From Oxalobacter vibrioformis (GTDB lineage: Bacteria > Pseudomonadota > Gammaproteobacteria > Burkholderiales > Burkholderiaceae_D): a stretch of DNA of 64,000 nt. The stretch is taken from contig NZ_CP098242.1 of NCBI RefSeq assembly GCF_027118995.1, positions 1,302,001 through 1,366,000 of the forward strand, read 5' to 3'. Position 1 is the first letter of the stretch. Each line of letters begins with the position of its first letter. Shown here piece after piece: positions 21,091 through 30,696 of this stretch. The notes beneath the pieces are model-generated. The model did not search any database and was not told the DNA's origin. It was given only the letters and a program-made list of their open reading frames with translations. The translations under genes were made by a program, and so were the position numbers.

Positions 21091-22136
21091 CAGATTTTTT
21101 TCCATTCCAGCGTCTGACCTGCCATTAAAGGGACTACGCTGTCCTTTCCGAAAGGAAGGGCTTCAGGAATCAACCATGGCTGTCTTGCCAGGGTGATTTT
21201 TTCCGTATTAGGGGGTAAACCGTAAAACCGGGCACCATTTATGCTGGCAAAGGCTTCAAAGCGCTCCAGCGCATTATTCTCATCAAAGGCTTTGGCATAC
21301 AGTTCGATAGCATGCAGGGCGGTATAGCACCCTGCACAGCCGCAGGCGTTTTCTTTCAGGTCTTTTGCATGAGGGGCTGAATCCGTGCCAATGAAAAAAC
21401 GGCTGTTGCCGCTTGTCGCTGCCTTGATGAGTGCTTTCCGGTTTTCTTCTCTTTTGAGAACCGGCAGGCAATAGTAATGCGGGCAGATACCGCCGGTAAA
21501 TAGCGCATTGCGGTTAAAAAGAAGATGGTGAGCCGTAATGGTTGCACCAATCCTGTCATCGGCCTGTGCCACGTACTGTGCCGCTTCTTTGGTTGTGATA
21601 TGTTCAAAGACAATGCGGAGTTCGGGCAGGGCTTTCCTGAGAGGTAGCAGTACCCGGTCAATGAAAACCGCTTCCCTGTCAAAAATATCAATTTCCGGAT
21701 CGGTTACCTCACCATGCATCAGAAGCGGCAAGCCATGAAGCTGCATGGCTTCCAGTGTTTTCATACATTTTGCAATATCGGTAACACCGGCATCTGAATT
21801 GGTTGTTGCACCGGCCGGATAGAGTTTTACGGCATAAACAATGCCGCTTTCCCTGGCTTTTCTGATTTCATCCGGTGATGTGTTGTCTGTCAGATAAAGG
21901 GTCATCAGGGGTTCAAACCCGGAAGCGGAAGGAATAGCGGCACAAATCTGCTTGCGGTAAGCTATGGCTTGACCGGTTGTTGTGACAGGCGGACGCAGAT
22001 TAGGCATGATGATGGCCCGCTTGAACTGGGCGGCAGAGTGCCCGATAACGGATTGGAGGGTATCACCATCTCTTAAGTGCAGGTGCCAGTCATCCGGCCT
22101 GGTGATTTCGATTCGGTCAATTCGAGTTTGTGACAT
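21090..22136 (-). CDS. pyrC: Dihydroorotase (PyrC)
   Basis: A 348-residue type II dihydroorotase, the third step of de novo pyrimidine synthesis (N-carbamoyl-L-aspartate to dihydroorotate). The zinc-binding HLHLRDG is near residue 18-24. The lysine to be carboxylated sits in VYAVKLYPAGATTNSDAGV. Further metal histidines are in LLMHGEV, VFEHITTKEA and TAHHLL; the catalytic aspartate is in FIGTDSAPHAKDLKE. Length equals E. coli PyrC (348). Monocistronic, bounded by the terminator at 21059-21090. Confidence 0.96.
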   Translation of the reverse strand: MSQTRIDRIEITRPDDWHLHLRDGDTLQSVIGHSAAQFKRAIIMPNLRPPVTTTGQAIAYRKQICAAIPSASGFEPLMTLYLTDNTSPDEIRKARESGIVYAVKLYPAGATTNSDAGVTDIAKCMKTLEAMQLHGLPLLMHGEVTDPEIDIFDREAVFIDRVLLPLRKALPELRIVFEHITTKEAAQYVAQADDRIGATITAHHLLFNRNALFTGGICPHYYCLPVLKREENRKALIKAATSGNSRFFIGTDSAPHAKDLKENACGCAGCYTALHAIELYAKAFDENNALERFEAFASINGARFYGLPPNTEKITLARQPWLIPEALPFGKDSVVPLMAGQTLEWKKI

Positions 22137-22244
22137 GCAAAATCTTTCTCATAAGATATTGGTTGATCTTAAGCGTGTATTTTACTTTGTACACCGGGAT
22201 AACGTATGCTCATGTCAGTTATATAAGGCATGAGGGAGGGAAAT

Positions 22245-22802
22245 ATGTTTAAAAAAACCATCAGAATTATGACCAGAATGGGTGATGGCGGTATGACGAC
22301 ATTGGCTGACGGCAGCCGGGTGGCAAAATCCAGCCCGCGTATTGAGGCAATTGGTAGTGTGGACGAGCTCAACTCCCTGATTGGTTTGCTGCTTTCTGAA
22401 AACCTGTCTGCTGAAATCGAATCGGAACTGATAGCCATACAGAATGATCTCTTTGATATCGGTGCCGAACTGGCCGGCTCTCCCCAAAAACTGACGGGAG
22501 AAGACAAGGTGGTACGCCTGGAAAACCAGGCACAAAAATATGATGCCAATCTGTTGTCCCTGCAGGGATTTATCCTGCCAGGCGGGATACGGGAAGGCGC
22601 TCTGCTGCATTATGCTCGCAGTGTCTGTCGCCGCACTGAACGCTCGATTTTTGTGCTGGCCGAATCAGAAAACATTTCTGAAGCGATCGGGAAATATCTC
22701 AACCGGCTCTCGGACCTGCTTTTTATCTATGCGCGGGTTGTAAACCGGGAAGCCGGGAAACCGGATCGACTGTGGCAGAAAAGTAAAAACGACGCTGTGT
22801 GA
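22245..22802 (+). CDS. Cob(I)yrinic acid a,c-diamide adenosyltransferase, PduO type
   Basis: A 185-residue ATP:cob(I)alamin adenosyltransferase that makes the adenosylcobalamin cofactor. The ATP-binding start RIMTRMGDGGMTTLADGSR corresponds to the family TKTGDxG region. EAIGSVDELNSLIGLL and the hallmark RSVCRRTERSIFVLAE segment (about 130-150) follow, then KYLNRLSDLLFIYARV. The ATG at 22245 is preceded by GGAGGG; an upstream in-frame ATG at 22230 is less likely. TRMGDGG in place of the common TxxGDxG is a conservative change. No B12-dependent enzyme gene is nearby to show its user. Confidence 0.92.
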   Translation: MFKKTIRIMTRMGDGGMTTLADGSRVAKSSPRIEAIGSVDELNSLIGLLLSENLSAEIESELIAIQNDLFDIGAELAGSPQKLTGEDKVVRLENQAQKYDANLLSLQGFILPGGIREGALLHYARSVCRRTERSIFVLAESENISEAIGKYLNRLSDLLFIYARVVNREAGKPDRLWQKSKNDAV

Positions 22803-22813
22803 GCGTCGTTTTT
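22785..22813. terminator. Bidirectional terminator overlapping the adenosyltransferase stop codon
   Basis: AAAAACGACGCT (22785-22796) and AGCGTCGTTTTT (22802-22813) form a perfect 12-bp stem around GTGTG. The TGA stop at 22800-22802 lies in the loop and right arm, so the terminator is built into the end of the coding region. It also serves folE2, which ends at 22831. Confidence 0.9.
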
Positions 22814-22830
22814 ACAGAAAACAGCGTTGT

Positions 22831-23724
22831 TCAAGCCCTTTTATCACATTCGATCAGGGCATAAGCGGAATGGTTATGTATGGATTCGAAATTTTCCGCT
22901 TCGAGGGTATATGCCATCACACGGTCGTCCGCATTCAATACACCTGCCACATCGCGAACCAGATCCTCAACAAATTTGGGGTTTTCGTAGGCGCGTTCGG
23001 TGACAAATTTTTCATCCGGGCGCTTTAACAACCCGTAAAGTTCACAGGACCCTTGCTTTTCAATGCCCGCAATCAGTTCTTCCACCGGGAAATCGGATGT
23101 TAACAGCGCATTGACAGTGATATGTGACCGCTGATTATGGGCGCCATAAGCGGAAATTTCCCGTGAGCAGGGACAAAGGCTGGTGACCGGAACAAGGACT
23201 TTCTGCCAGATTTCCACATTGCCGGACCTGATTTCGCAGGTTAATGTGATTTCATAATCCAGCAGGCTTTCCACCTGGGAGACGGGCGCCGCTTTTTTGA
23301 CGAAATAAGGAAAGGTGACTTCAATCCGTCCTTCTGAAGCATCCAGCAGCTTCAGCATGTTTTTGACCAGTCCGGTAAAGCATGCGACATCCAGTGCGGG
23401 CGCTTTTTCCCTATTGGTTTCCTCCAGCAGGGCAATAAAACGGGACATGTGCGTGCCCTTTTTATCTTCGGGCAACTGCACGTACATGTTCCAGGTACCC
23501 ACAGTGGGCTGGATGCCGGAGGCGGTTTTTATCCGGAAGGGGTGCCTGACGCCCTTGACACCGACTCGCTGTATGGCGATCCGCCTAGTATCGGTTGAGC
23601 TTTGCACATCCGGGATAGTAATGTTTTCCAGATTCATAGTCGTATCTGATACCGCATCGGATGTACAGCCTGCTGAAACCCTGTCCCAGTCTGCCGCATA
23701 AGTGCATGTATCGCGTAAATTCAT
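22831..23724 (-). CDS. folE2: GTP cyclohydrolase FolE2 (type IB)
   Basis: A 297-residue type IB GTP cyclohydrolase I: GTP to 7,8-dihydroneopterin triphosphate, for folate. The family core begins [26 protein letters not shown]. The active-site region [20 protein letters not shown] carries the metal-binding cysteine. The ATG at 23724 has AAAGG 7 bp upstream and gives a 29-residue extension ([15 protein letters not shown]...) not typical of the family. A second ATG at 23637 ([12 protein letters not shown]) fits the usual start but lacks a clear Shine-Dalgarno. FolE2 can work with metals other than zinc and is often zinc-regulated; no Zur box was recognised. Confidence 0.93.
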   Translation of the reverse strand: MNLRDTCTYAADWDRVSAGCTSDAVSDTTMNLENITIPDVQSSTDTRRIAIQRVGVKGVRHPFRIKTASGIQPTVGTWNMYVQLPEDKKGTHMSRFIALLEETNREKAPALDVACFTGLVKNMLKLLDASEGRIEVTFPYFVKKAAPVSQVESLLDYEITLTCEIRSGNVEIWQKVLVPVTSLCPCSREISAYGAHNQRSHITVNALLTSDFPVEELIAGIEKQGSCELYGLLKRPDEKFVTERAYENPKFVEDLVRDVAGVLNADDRVMAYTLEAENFESIHNHSAYALIECDKRA

Positions 23725-23789
23725 GATAAAGCCTTTAAAGGTACATCAACTGCACCTGTTTTTTCAAATTCCCTGAAGCGTTGCCTCGG

Positions 23790-25631
23790 TTATTCTGCGG
23801 GAAACCGTTCCCTGATGGTTTCCACAATCCCGTCTGCGTCCAGCCTGTGCAGGGAGAGGAGTTGCCCGACTTCACCATGTTCGATAAATTCATCGGGCAG
23901 GCCCAGCATCATTACCGGCAGCGTGATTCCCGCTTCAGAGAGATATTCCGCTACTGCTGCACCGGCGCCGCCTGCAATGGTTCCTTCTTCAAGGGTGACA
24001 AATGCGGTATGTGTTTCTGCCATTTCCAGAATCAGGTCTTCATCCAGTGGTTTGACAAAGCGCATGTTGACGACGGTTGCATCCAGCTTTTCTGCTGCCT
24101 GTAATGCCGGGGCAAGCATGCTGCCAAAAGCCAGTATGGCAATGGTTCGGCCTTCGCGCCGTTTTTCTGCCTTGCCAACCGGTATCGTGGCGAAGTCTTC
24201 ACTGACCGGTACACCGGGGCCATGACCCCGCGGATAGCGAACCGCTGCGGGTCCATTATAGTGGAAAGCTGTGGAAAGCATTTGACGCGACTCATTTTCG
24301 TCAGCTGGCGCCATGATGACCATATTGGGAATACAGCGCAGGTAGGCCATATCGTAGTTGCCGGCGTGGGTTGCGCCATCGGCGCCTACCAGACCGGCCC
24401 GGTCAAGGGCAAAGGTGACATCCAGATTCTGCAGGGCGACATCATGAATCAGCTGATCATAGGCGCGCTGGAGAAAGGTGGAATAGATGGCTACAACCGG
24501 CTTGAGTCCTTCACAGGCCAGTCCGGCAGCAAAGGTCACTGCATGTTGTTCAGCAATACCCACATCAAAATAGCGGTCCGGATATTGCGATGCAAACTGC
24601 ACCATGCCGGAACCTTCCCGCATGGCAGGGGTAATGCCGACAAGACGGTTGTCCTGAAATGCCGTGTCGCACAGCCACTTGCCAAAAACATCCGTGTAGG
24701 CGGGACGTGCAGAAACAACCGGTTTGACGCCTTCTTCCGGGCTGAATTTGCCCAATCCGTGATACAGGATCGGATCAGCTTCTGCCAGCTTGTATCCCTG
24801 CCCTTTTTTGGTCACCACATGCAGGAACTGCGGACCGTCAAGCTGTTTGAGGTTTTGCAGGGTCGGAATCAGGGAATCCAGGTCATGACCATCAATGGGA
24901 CCGATATAATTGAAGCCGAATTCCTCAAAAAGCGTTGCCGGCACAATCATGCCCTTGGCATGTTCTTCAAGGCGTTTGGCAATTTCCTGTACCGGCGTGG
25001 GAAGCATTTTCCCGACATTTCTGGCGGCAGTATAGAATTTGCCGGATATCAGGCGTGCCAGATGACGATTCAAGGCGCCGACCGGTGGGGAAATGGACAT
25101 GTCATTATCATTGAGTATCACCAGCATTTTAATGTTTTCATAAACACCGGCGTTATTCAGTGCTTCAAAAGCCATGCCACCCGTCAAGGCGCCGTCACCG
25201 ATAACGGCAATGGAGTGATAGGTTTCCTCCTTGAGCCGGGCAGCCATCGCCATTCCCAAGGCGGCGGAAATGGACGTGGAAGAGTGTGCAGTGCCAAATG
25301 CGTCATACTCGCTTTCCGAGCGCCTGGGAAAGCCGGACATGCCATTGAGCTGGCGCAGGGTTTTCATCTGTTCGCGCCGTCCGGTCAGGATTTTGTGCGG
25401 ATAACTCTGGTGGCCGACATCCCATACCAGGCGATCCACCGGCGTATTGAAGACATAATGCAGTGCGATGGTGAGCTCGATGGTTCCCAGGTTGGAAGAA
25501 AGATGGCCTCCGGTACGGGAGACGGACTGGATGATGAATTCACGCAGTTCAGCTGCCAGCCGGTCCAGTTGCGAACGCTGCAGTTTGCGCAGATCTGACG
25601 GATCATTAATCGTGCTGAGCAGATTCATCAT
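23790..25631 (-). CDS. dxs: 1-deoxy-D-xylulose-5-phosphate synthase
   Basis: A 613-residue thiamine-diphosphate enzyme. It condenses pyruvate and glyceraldehyde 3-phosphate in the first step of the MEP isoprenoid pathway and also feeds thiamine and pyridoxal synthesis. The ThDP motif is [19 protein letters not shown]...[11 protein letters not shown] (about 146-175). The histidine loop [16 protein letters not shown] and the transketolase pyrimidine domain ([18 protein letters not shown]) are present, as is the C-terminal transketolase domain. Its ATG overlaps the ispA stop by four bases, the third gene of xseB-ispA-dxs. Confidence 0.97.
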   Translation of the reverse strand: MMNLLSTINDPSDLRKLQRSQLDRLAAELREFIIQSVSRTGGHLSSNLGTIELTIALHYVFNTPVDRLVWDVGHQSYPHKILTGRREQMKTLRQLNGMSGFPRRSESEYDAFGTAHSSTSISAALGMAMAARLKEETYHSIAVIGDGALTGGMAFEALNNAGVYENIKMLVILNDNDMSISPPVGALNRHLARLISGKFYTAARNVGKMLPTPVQEIAKRLEEHAKGMIVPATLFEEFGFNYIGPIDGHDLDSLIPTLQNLKQLDGPQFLHVVTKKGQGYKLAEADPILYHGLGKFSPEEGVKPVVSARPAYTDVFGKWLCDTAFQDNRLVGITPAMREGSGMVQFASQYPDRYFDVGIAEQHAVTFAAGLACEGLKPVVAIYSTFLQRAYDQLIHDVALQNLDVTFALDRAGLVGADGATHAGNYDMAYLRCIPNMVIMAPADENESRQMLSTAFHYNGPAAVRYPRGHGPGVPVSEDFATIPVGKAEKRREGRTIAILAFGSMLAPALQAAEKLDATVVNMRFVKPLDEDLILEMAETHTAFVTLEEGTIAGGAGAAVAEYLSEAGITLPVMMLGLPDEFIEHGEVGQLLSLHRLDADGIVETIRERFPAE

Positions 25632-26524
25632 TTATCCCGCTGCACGATCAGGTCGGCAAGCTGCCTTAACCGGTCTGCTTTTTCATCAAACAGGCCCAGT
25701 GCCTGATGGGCATCAAGCCGGAGTTTTTCCGCCAGCGCCCTTGACTGGTCCAGCCCGAGAATCGAGACATAGGTTGGCTTGTCATCGGCTGCATCCTTGC
25801 CTGCCGTTTTGCCGAGGGTTTCAGAATCCGCTGTTGCATCCAGAATATCGTCGACCACCTGAAAGGCGAGGCCAATGGCTTTGGTATAGGCTTGAAGCGC
25901 CCGGGCTTCATCCGTACCGGGGAAACGCCCGCAAAGACAACCCAGAAAAACGGAAGCCTCAAGCAGGGCACCCGTTTTGAGGCCGTGCATCTGTTCGAGC
26001 TGTTCCAGGGAAAGGTTGTGCCCAACGCTTGCCAGATCAATGGCCTGTCCGCCGCACATGCCAAGTGACCCTGCGGCTTCGCTCAGTATCTGCAGCATCT
26101 GGATGGTGCGTTCAGGGTCAATCTCCTGCCGTGAAAGGATGGTGAATGCCTGGGACTGGAGTGCATCGCCAGCCAAAAGCGCCGTGGCTTCATCGTACTG
26201 GACATGAACAGTCGGTTTGCCCCGCCGTAGCACATCATTATCCATGCAGGGCATATCGTCATGAACGAGTGAATAAGCATGAATCATTTCAACGGCAGCC
26301 CCGGCGCGTGCCATGGCGGCATGAGGGGCATCAAAAAGGACGCCTGCGGCAAATACCAGCAGGGGGCGAACACGTTTTCCGCCATCCAGGACAGCATAAC
26401 GCATGGCATCATGCAGGCGCTCAGGTGTTTGGGTTGCAGCAGGAAGCAGGGTCGACAGCGTTTCTTCCATTGTCGTCTGTACAGACTGCATCCAGTCTTC
26501 AAAAGAAATCCGGTCTGCCATCAT
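25628..26524 (-). CDS. ispA: Farnesyl diphosphate synthase (polyprenyl synthetase)
   Basis: A 298-residue prenyltransferase that adds isopentenyl diphosphate to make geranyl and farnesyl diphosphate. The first aspartate-rich motif is [11 protein letters not shown] (the short bacterial FPP-synthase type, with two residues between the aspartates), near residue 90. The second is [13 protein letters not shown] near 225. [14 protein letters not shown] and the CGGQAIDLA region are also conserved. It is coupled to dxs and xseB by four-base overlaps. Product length is inferred from the motif type. Confidence 0.94.
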   Translation of the reverse strand: MMADRISFEDWMQSVQTTMEETLSTLLPAATQTPERLHDAMRYAVLDGGKRVRPLLVFAAGVLFDAPHAAMARAGAAVEMIHAYSLVHDDMPCMDNDVLRRGKPTVHVQYDEATALLAGDALQSQAFTILSRQEIDPERTIQMLQILSEAAGSLGMCGGQAIDLASVGHNLSLEQLEQMHGLKTGALLEASVFLGCLCGRFPGTDEARALQAYTKAIGLAFQVVDDILDATADSETLGKTAGKDAADDKPTYVSILGLDQSRALAEKLRLDAHQALGLFDEKADRLRQLADLIVQRDK

Positions 26525-26781
26525 TTGCTTTCGGTTGCACTGTCCGGTTCAAAGGGCTTAAGCATCTCCTTGTCCAGGACTTCGATTTGCCGGTCGACTT
26601 TTTCCAGTTGGGCGGTACAGTATCGCACCAGTTCCACGCCACGCTGGTAAGCGGTAATGGATGCTTCAAGCGGCAGTTCCCCTTCCTCAAGCTGGGCAAC
26701 AAGACGGCTCAGTTCGGCCATGGCGGATTCAAAGGATTCAATTTTTGTTTTGTCAGTGTTTTTTTCAGTTTTATCGGACAT
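26521..26781 (-). CDS. xseB: Exodeoxyribonuclease VII small subunit
   Basis: An 86-residue small subunit of Exo VII. It shows the family helix pair FESAMAELSRLVAQLEEGELPLEASITAYQRGVELVRYC, which binds the large subunit XseA (not in this window). Exo VII degrades single-stranded DNA. The tail is acidic and lysine-rich. It leads the xseB-ispA-dxs operon seen across proteobacteria, overlapping ispA by four bases. Confidence 0.94.
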   Translation of the reverse strand: MSDKTEKNTDKTKIESFESAMAELSRLVAQLEEGELPLEASITAYQRGVELVRYCTAQLEKVDRQIEVLDKEMLKPFEPDSATESK

Positions 26782-26971
26782 GAAAACGATCCATTCAACA
26801 GTTCTGGCAGCAGGTGTAAAATCACTCCACTACCTGCGCATGCAAAATCATGCGCTCAAACCGATTATTATACGCCAGCTTCGTTTAATGCCATGATTTC
26901 AGTGTGCTTTCATCGTGACAGAGGCAGAGCCAGGATGCAGCCGGCACCCAACCATTAAAAGGCATTATTTC

Positions 26972-27931
26972 ATGCAATCGCTCTGGATGGTATTTGCCGC
27001 GCTGCTGTTTTCCCTGATGGGCGTTTGCGTCAAATTGCTCTCCGGCATTTATACGACGCCCGAGATTGTCATGTATCGCAGTCTTATCGGGGCGATTTTC
27101 ATGTTTTTTGTGGTGCTCGCCCGGAAGGGAAGCTTTCGCACGGCATTTTTCTGGCAGCACCTGTGGCGTGGCGTGGTTGGCGTCACGGCGCACGGGCTGT
27201 GGTTTTATGCCCTGGTGTTTCTTCCGCTTGCCACAGCCGTGACACTGAATTACATGTCGCCGATCTGGATTGCGGCCTTTCTTTTCCTTATCGGGATTGT
27301 AAAACGTAAAGTGGGGTTTGAATGGCGTCTGGTATTTTCCATACTGACCAGCTTCATTGGCGTGGCGCTACTGCTTCGTCCGACCATTCATGCCGACCAG
27401 TGGTTCGCCGGCCTGGTTGGCCTGGTTTCCGGTGCGCTGGCAGCGATGGCTTACCTTCAGGTCAGACGCCTGGGAGAACTGGGAGAACCCGAATACCGGG
27501 TGGTTTTTTACTTTTGCGTGATCGGGTCGATTTGTGCCGCACTGGCTTGCATAGTGAGTGCTTACTTGCCAGGAAGTGACGGTGTGATATGGCATTCTCA
27601 TGACGGGTATGGTTTTTCCCTGCTGGCCGTTATCGGTGTGTCAGCGGCCATTGCCCAGGTGGCCATGACGCGGGCTTATCACCTGGGCAAAACCCTGGTG
27701 ACGGCCAATCTGCAGTATACGGGTATTGTTTTTTCCAGCATCTGGGGCATCCTGATATGGGATGATGCGCTGGGTATCATCGGCTGGCTTGGGATCGCCA
27801 TCATCATGGGAAGTGGTATGACCACAACCTTTTTTGATGTCCGTCACAAGATGGCCGCAACATCAGCCACTTTTCAGGAAGCGAAAAAACGGTTGATGCA
27901 GACGTCCCGTACTGGCCCCGAAAAAGAATAA
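26972..27931 (+). CDS. DMT-superfamily permease (EamA/RhaT-like)
   Basis: A 319-residue inner-membrane protein with ten predicted helices in two EamA repeats (about 5-140 and 150-290). It begins MQSLWMVFAALLFSLMGVCV, and the repeat motif region ATAVTLNYMSPIWIAAFLFL is near residue 90. The ATG at 26972 is preferred: AAAAGG lies 9 bp before it and the first helix starts there. EamA members export amino acids or other metabolites, but the substrate cannot be inferred. It stands alone, divergent from xseB and convergent with polA. Confidence 0.85.
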   Translation: MQSLWMVFAALLFSLMGVCVKLLSGIYTTPEIVMYRSLIGAIFMFFVVLARKGSFRTAFFWQHLWRGVVGVTAHGLWFYALVFLPLATAVTLNYMSPIWIAAFLFLIGIVKRKVGFEWRLVFSILTSFIGVALLLRPTIHADQWFAGLVGLVSGALAAMAYLQVRRLGELGEPEYRVVFYFCVIGSICAALACIVSAYLPGSDGVIWHSHDGYGFSLLAVIGVSAAIAQVAMTRAYHLGKTLVTANLQYTGIVFSSIWGILIWDDALGIIGWLGIAIIMGSGMTTTFFDVRHKMAATSATFQEAKKRLMQTSRTGPEKE

Positions 27932-27954
27932 GTCCCCGTTACGGTAAAGAGACG

Positions 27955-30696
27955 TTAATGCGCCTCATCCCAGTTGTTGCCAGCGCCGACTTCTGCGATA
28001 AGCGGGACTTTCAGTTGCGCAACCTGTGACATCAGTTCCGGAAGGTGCTGGCGCACCAGTTCCAGCTCGCTTTGGGGCACTTCCAGTACCAGTTCATCGT
28101 GTACCTGCAGGATAAGATTCGAGGTCAGCTTTTCTTTTTCCAGCCAGTCCTGGACCGCAATCATCGACAGCTTGATGATGTCAGCTGCGGTTCCCTGCAT
28201 GGGGGCGTTGATTGCCGCACGTTCAGCCGCCTGCCGGCGCGGTCCATTGGGCGAGTTGATTTCCGGCAGCCACAGGCGTCTGCCGAAAACCGTCTCAACA
28301 TAGCCGTTTTCCCGGGCCTGTTGACGGATATTTTCCATATAGCGGGCAACACCGGGATAACGGTGAAAGTAGCGTTCAATGTAATCCTGTGCCGCATGAC
28401 GGCTGATACCAAGATTGCCGGCAAGGCCAAAGGCACTCATGCCGTAAATCAGCCCGAAATTGATGACTTTGGCATGGCGCCGCTGCTCACCTGAAACTTC
28501 CAGCGGTGTCACGTCAAAGATTTCCGAGGCGGTGGCGCGGTGGATGTCTTCGCCATTTGCAAACGCCCGGATCAGCCCCGGATCTTCAGACATATGTGCC
28601 ATGATACGCAATTCGATCTGGGAGTAGTCTGCCGAGACGATTTTGCTGCCGGGCGGGGCAATGAATGCTTCGCGTATCCGGCGCCCTTCGGCGGTTCGGA
28701 TCGGGATATTCTGAAGGTTCGGATCGCTTGATGCCAGGCGGCCGGTCACGGCAACGGCCTGGGCAAAATTGGTATGTACCCGATGGGTAGCGGGATTGAC
28801 CATGCGCGGCAGCTTGTCCGTATAGGTGGACTTCAGCTTGGCCATGCCCCGATAATCGAGAATAATTTTGGGCAGCGGGTAGTCTTCCGCAAGTTTTTGC
28901 AGCACTTCTTCATTAGTTGACGGCGTGCCGGAAGGTGTTTTTTTCACAACAGGAAGCTGGAGTTTGTCAAAAAGAATCTCGCCAAGCTGTTTGGGTGAAT
29001 TCAGGTTGAATGGCTGTTCTGCTGCCTCATATGCCTTTTCCTGGAGAACTTCCATTTTTTCTCCCAGCTCTTCGGATTGATCGGCCAGAAGCCGGGCATC
29101 AATCAGGACACCCTGCCGTTCGATTTTCTGCAGGACAACTTCGGTCGGCAATTCAATGTCTTGATAGATAAAGGCCAGTTTTTCATCATCCCGGATAAGC
29201 GGCCACATGGCTTCATGCAGTTGCAGGGTGATATCGGCATCTTCTGCCGCATAGTCTGTTGCGGTGGCAATATCCACTTCGGCAAAGCCGATCTGGGATG
29301 CGCCTTTGCCGCAGATTTCCTCGTAACCCGTGACTTTCCGGTCCAAAACGCGCAGGGCCTGGCTAGCCATATCATGCCGCCGATGTGATTCAAGCACATA
29401 GGATTGAAGCAGGGTATCGTGAGCAATACCTTCTAGCCGGACGCCCTGATTGGCAAAAACATGGCTATCATATTTCATGTTCTGGCCCACTTTCTTATGT
29501 TGCTGATTTTGGAGCCAGTCTTTCAGTTTGCCAAGAACAAGGTCGCGTGCCAGTTGTTCAGGGGCACCCGGATAGTCATGGGCAACCGGGATATAGGCGG
29601 CATAACCGGGCTCGACACAAAGCGAGATACCCACCAGTTGGGCTTCCATCGGATCTAAAGAGGTGGTTTCTGTATCAAGTGCGGTAAGGTCTGCTGCCGT
29701 TATACGGGCCAGCCAGGTATCGAGGGCGGCTTCTGTCAGGACCGTTTCATATCGGGTATTTGCCGGTGCAGGTCTGGTCTGGACACCCGCGAAAAGCGAT
29801 CCCTGCCCAATGGCAGGCGATGGCTGTGCAGGCGCAACCTGCCCCATTTCCCTTAACCAGGCCTTGAATCCGTATTGCTCAAACCGTTTTTTCAGGCCGT
29901 CCGTATCCGCTGGTTTTCGGGCAAAGAGGGTTTCAATGGAATCACCGGTTGTGCCCAGATCACAATTGGTCCGGATCGTGATCAGTTCGCGTGCCCTGGG
30001 AAGCCAGTCGGCAGACTGGCGGAGGTTTTCGCCCACATTCCCCTTGATGTCGTTTGCGTGGGTCAGGATATTGTCGAGTGTGCCGTATTGTGTCAGCCAT
30101 TTCAGTGCGGTTTTGGGCCCGACTTTTGCAACACCGGGAATATTGTCTGACGTGTCTCCGATCAGGGAAAGGTAATCGATGATGGATTCGGGCGGGATAC
30201 CGAATTTTTCCACCACACCTTCGCGATCCAGCGTTTCGTTGCTCATCGTATTGACCAGGGTAACGCCATCGCCGACAAGTTGTGCCATATCCTTGTCTGC
30301 CGTTGCAATAATCGTTTCAAATCCCTCATTTCTGGCTTTTTTTGCCAGGGTGCCGATGACATCATCGGCTTCTATGCCTTCAACAGACAGGATGGGCCAG
30401 CCCAAAAGGCTGATGGCATCGTGAATGGGGGCAACCTGGCTGACGAGATCATCCGGCATGGACGTGCGGTTGGCTTTGTATTCCGGATAAAGTTCATCGC
30501 GGAAGGTCTTTCCCTTTGCATCGAAAACGCAGGTGAGGTATGCTCCCGGATAGTCCCGGTCCAGACGGCGCAACATATTCAGGATGCCGTAGATAGCGCC
30601 GGTTGGTTCCCCGGTCGGACTCCGCAGGTCGGGCAAGGCATAATATGCCCGGTAAAGAAAACTGGAGCCGTCTACCAATAACAGGATTTTTTTCAT
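27955..30696 (-). CDS. polA: DNA polymerase I
   Basis: A 913-residue repair and Okazaki-fragment polymerase. The 5'-3' exonuclease domain (1-about 290) begins LLVDGSSFLYRAYYALP and has the metal site in SVEGIEADDVIGTLA. The 3'-5' proofreading domain (about 320-520) keeps LTALDTETTSLDP and the later YAAEDADITLQ, so proofreading should be active. The polymerase domain has VSADYSQIELRIMAHMS, RRHAKVINFGLIYGMSAFGLA and VHDELVLEVP. Its start codon directly abuts that of the divergent LOG gene (CAT|ATG at 30694-30699), and no Shine-Dalgarno is evident. Confidence 0.97.
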   Translation of the reverse strand: MKKILLLVDGSSFLYRAYYALPDLRSPTGEPTGAIYGILNMLRRLDRDYPGAYLTCVFDAKGKTFRDELYPEYKANRTSMPDDLVSQVAPIHDAISLLGWPILSVEGIEADDVIGTLAKKARNEGFETIIATADKDMAQLVGDGVTLVNTMSNETLDREGVVEKFGIPPESIIDYLSLIGDTSDNIPGVAKVGPKTALKWLTQYGTLDNILTHANDIKGNVGENLRQSADWLPRARELITIRTNCDLGTTGDSIETLFARKPADTDGLKKRFEQYGFKAWLREMGQVAPAQPSPAIGQGSLFAGVQTRPAPANTRYETVLTEAALDTWLARITAADLTALDTETTSLDPMEAQLVGISLCVEPGYAAYIPVAHDYPGAPEQLARDLVLGKLKDWLQNQQHKKVGQNMKYDSHVFANQGVRLEGIAHDTLLQSYVLESHRRHDMASQALRVLDRKVTGYEEICGKGASQIGFAEVDIATATDYAAEDADITLQLHEAMWPLIRDDEKLAFIYQDIELPTEVVLQKIERQGVLIDARLLADQSEELGEKMEVLQEKAYEAAEQPFNLNSPKQLGEILFDKLQLPVVKKTPSGTPSTNEEVLQKLAEDYPLPKIILDYRGMAKLKSTYTDKLPRMVNPATHRVHTNFAQAVAVTGRLASSDPNLQNIPIRTAEGRRIREAFIAPPGSKIVSADYSQIELRIMAHMSEDPGLIRAFANGEDIHRATASEIFDVTPLEVSGEQRRHAKVINFGLIYGMSAFGLAGNLGISRHAAQDYIERYFHRYPGVARYMENIRQQARENGYVETVFGRRLWLPEINSPNGPRRQAAERAAINAPMQGTAADIIKLSMIAVQDWLEKEKLTSNLILQVHDELVLEVPQSELELVRQHLPELMSQVAQLKVPLIAEVGAGNNWDEAH

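Noticed and set aside
24222..25598. 458-codon open frame on the plus strand opposite dxs
   Set aside because: It lies antisense to a clear Dxs reading frame, has no recognisable domain or ribosome binding site, and its composition reflects the codon bias of dxs.
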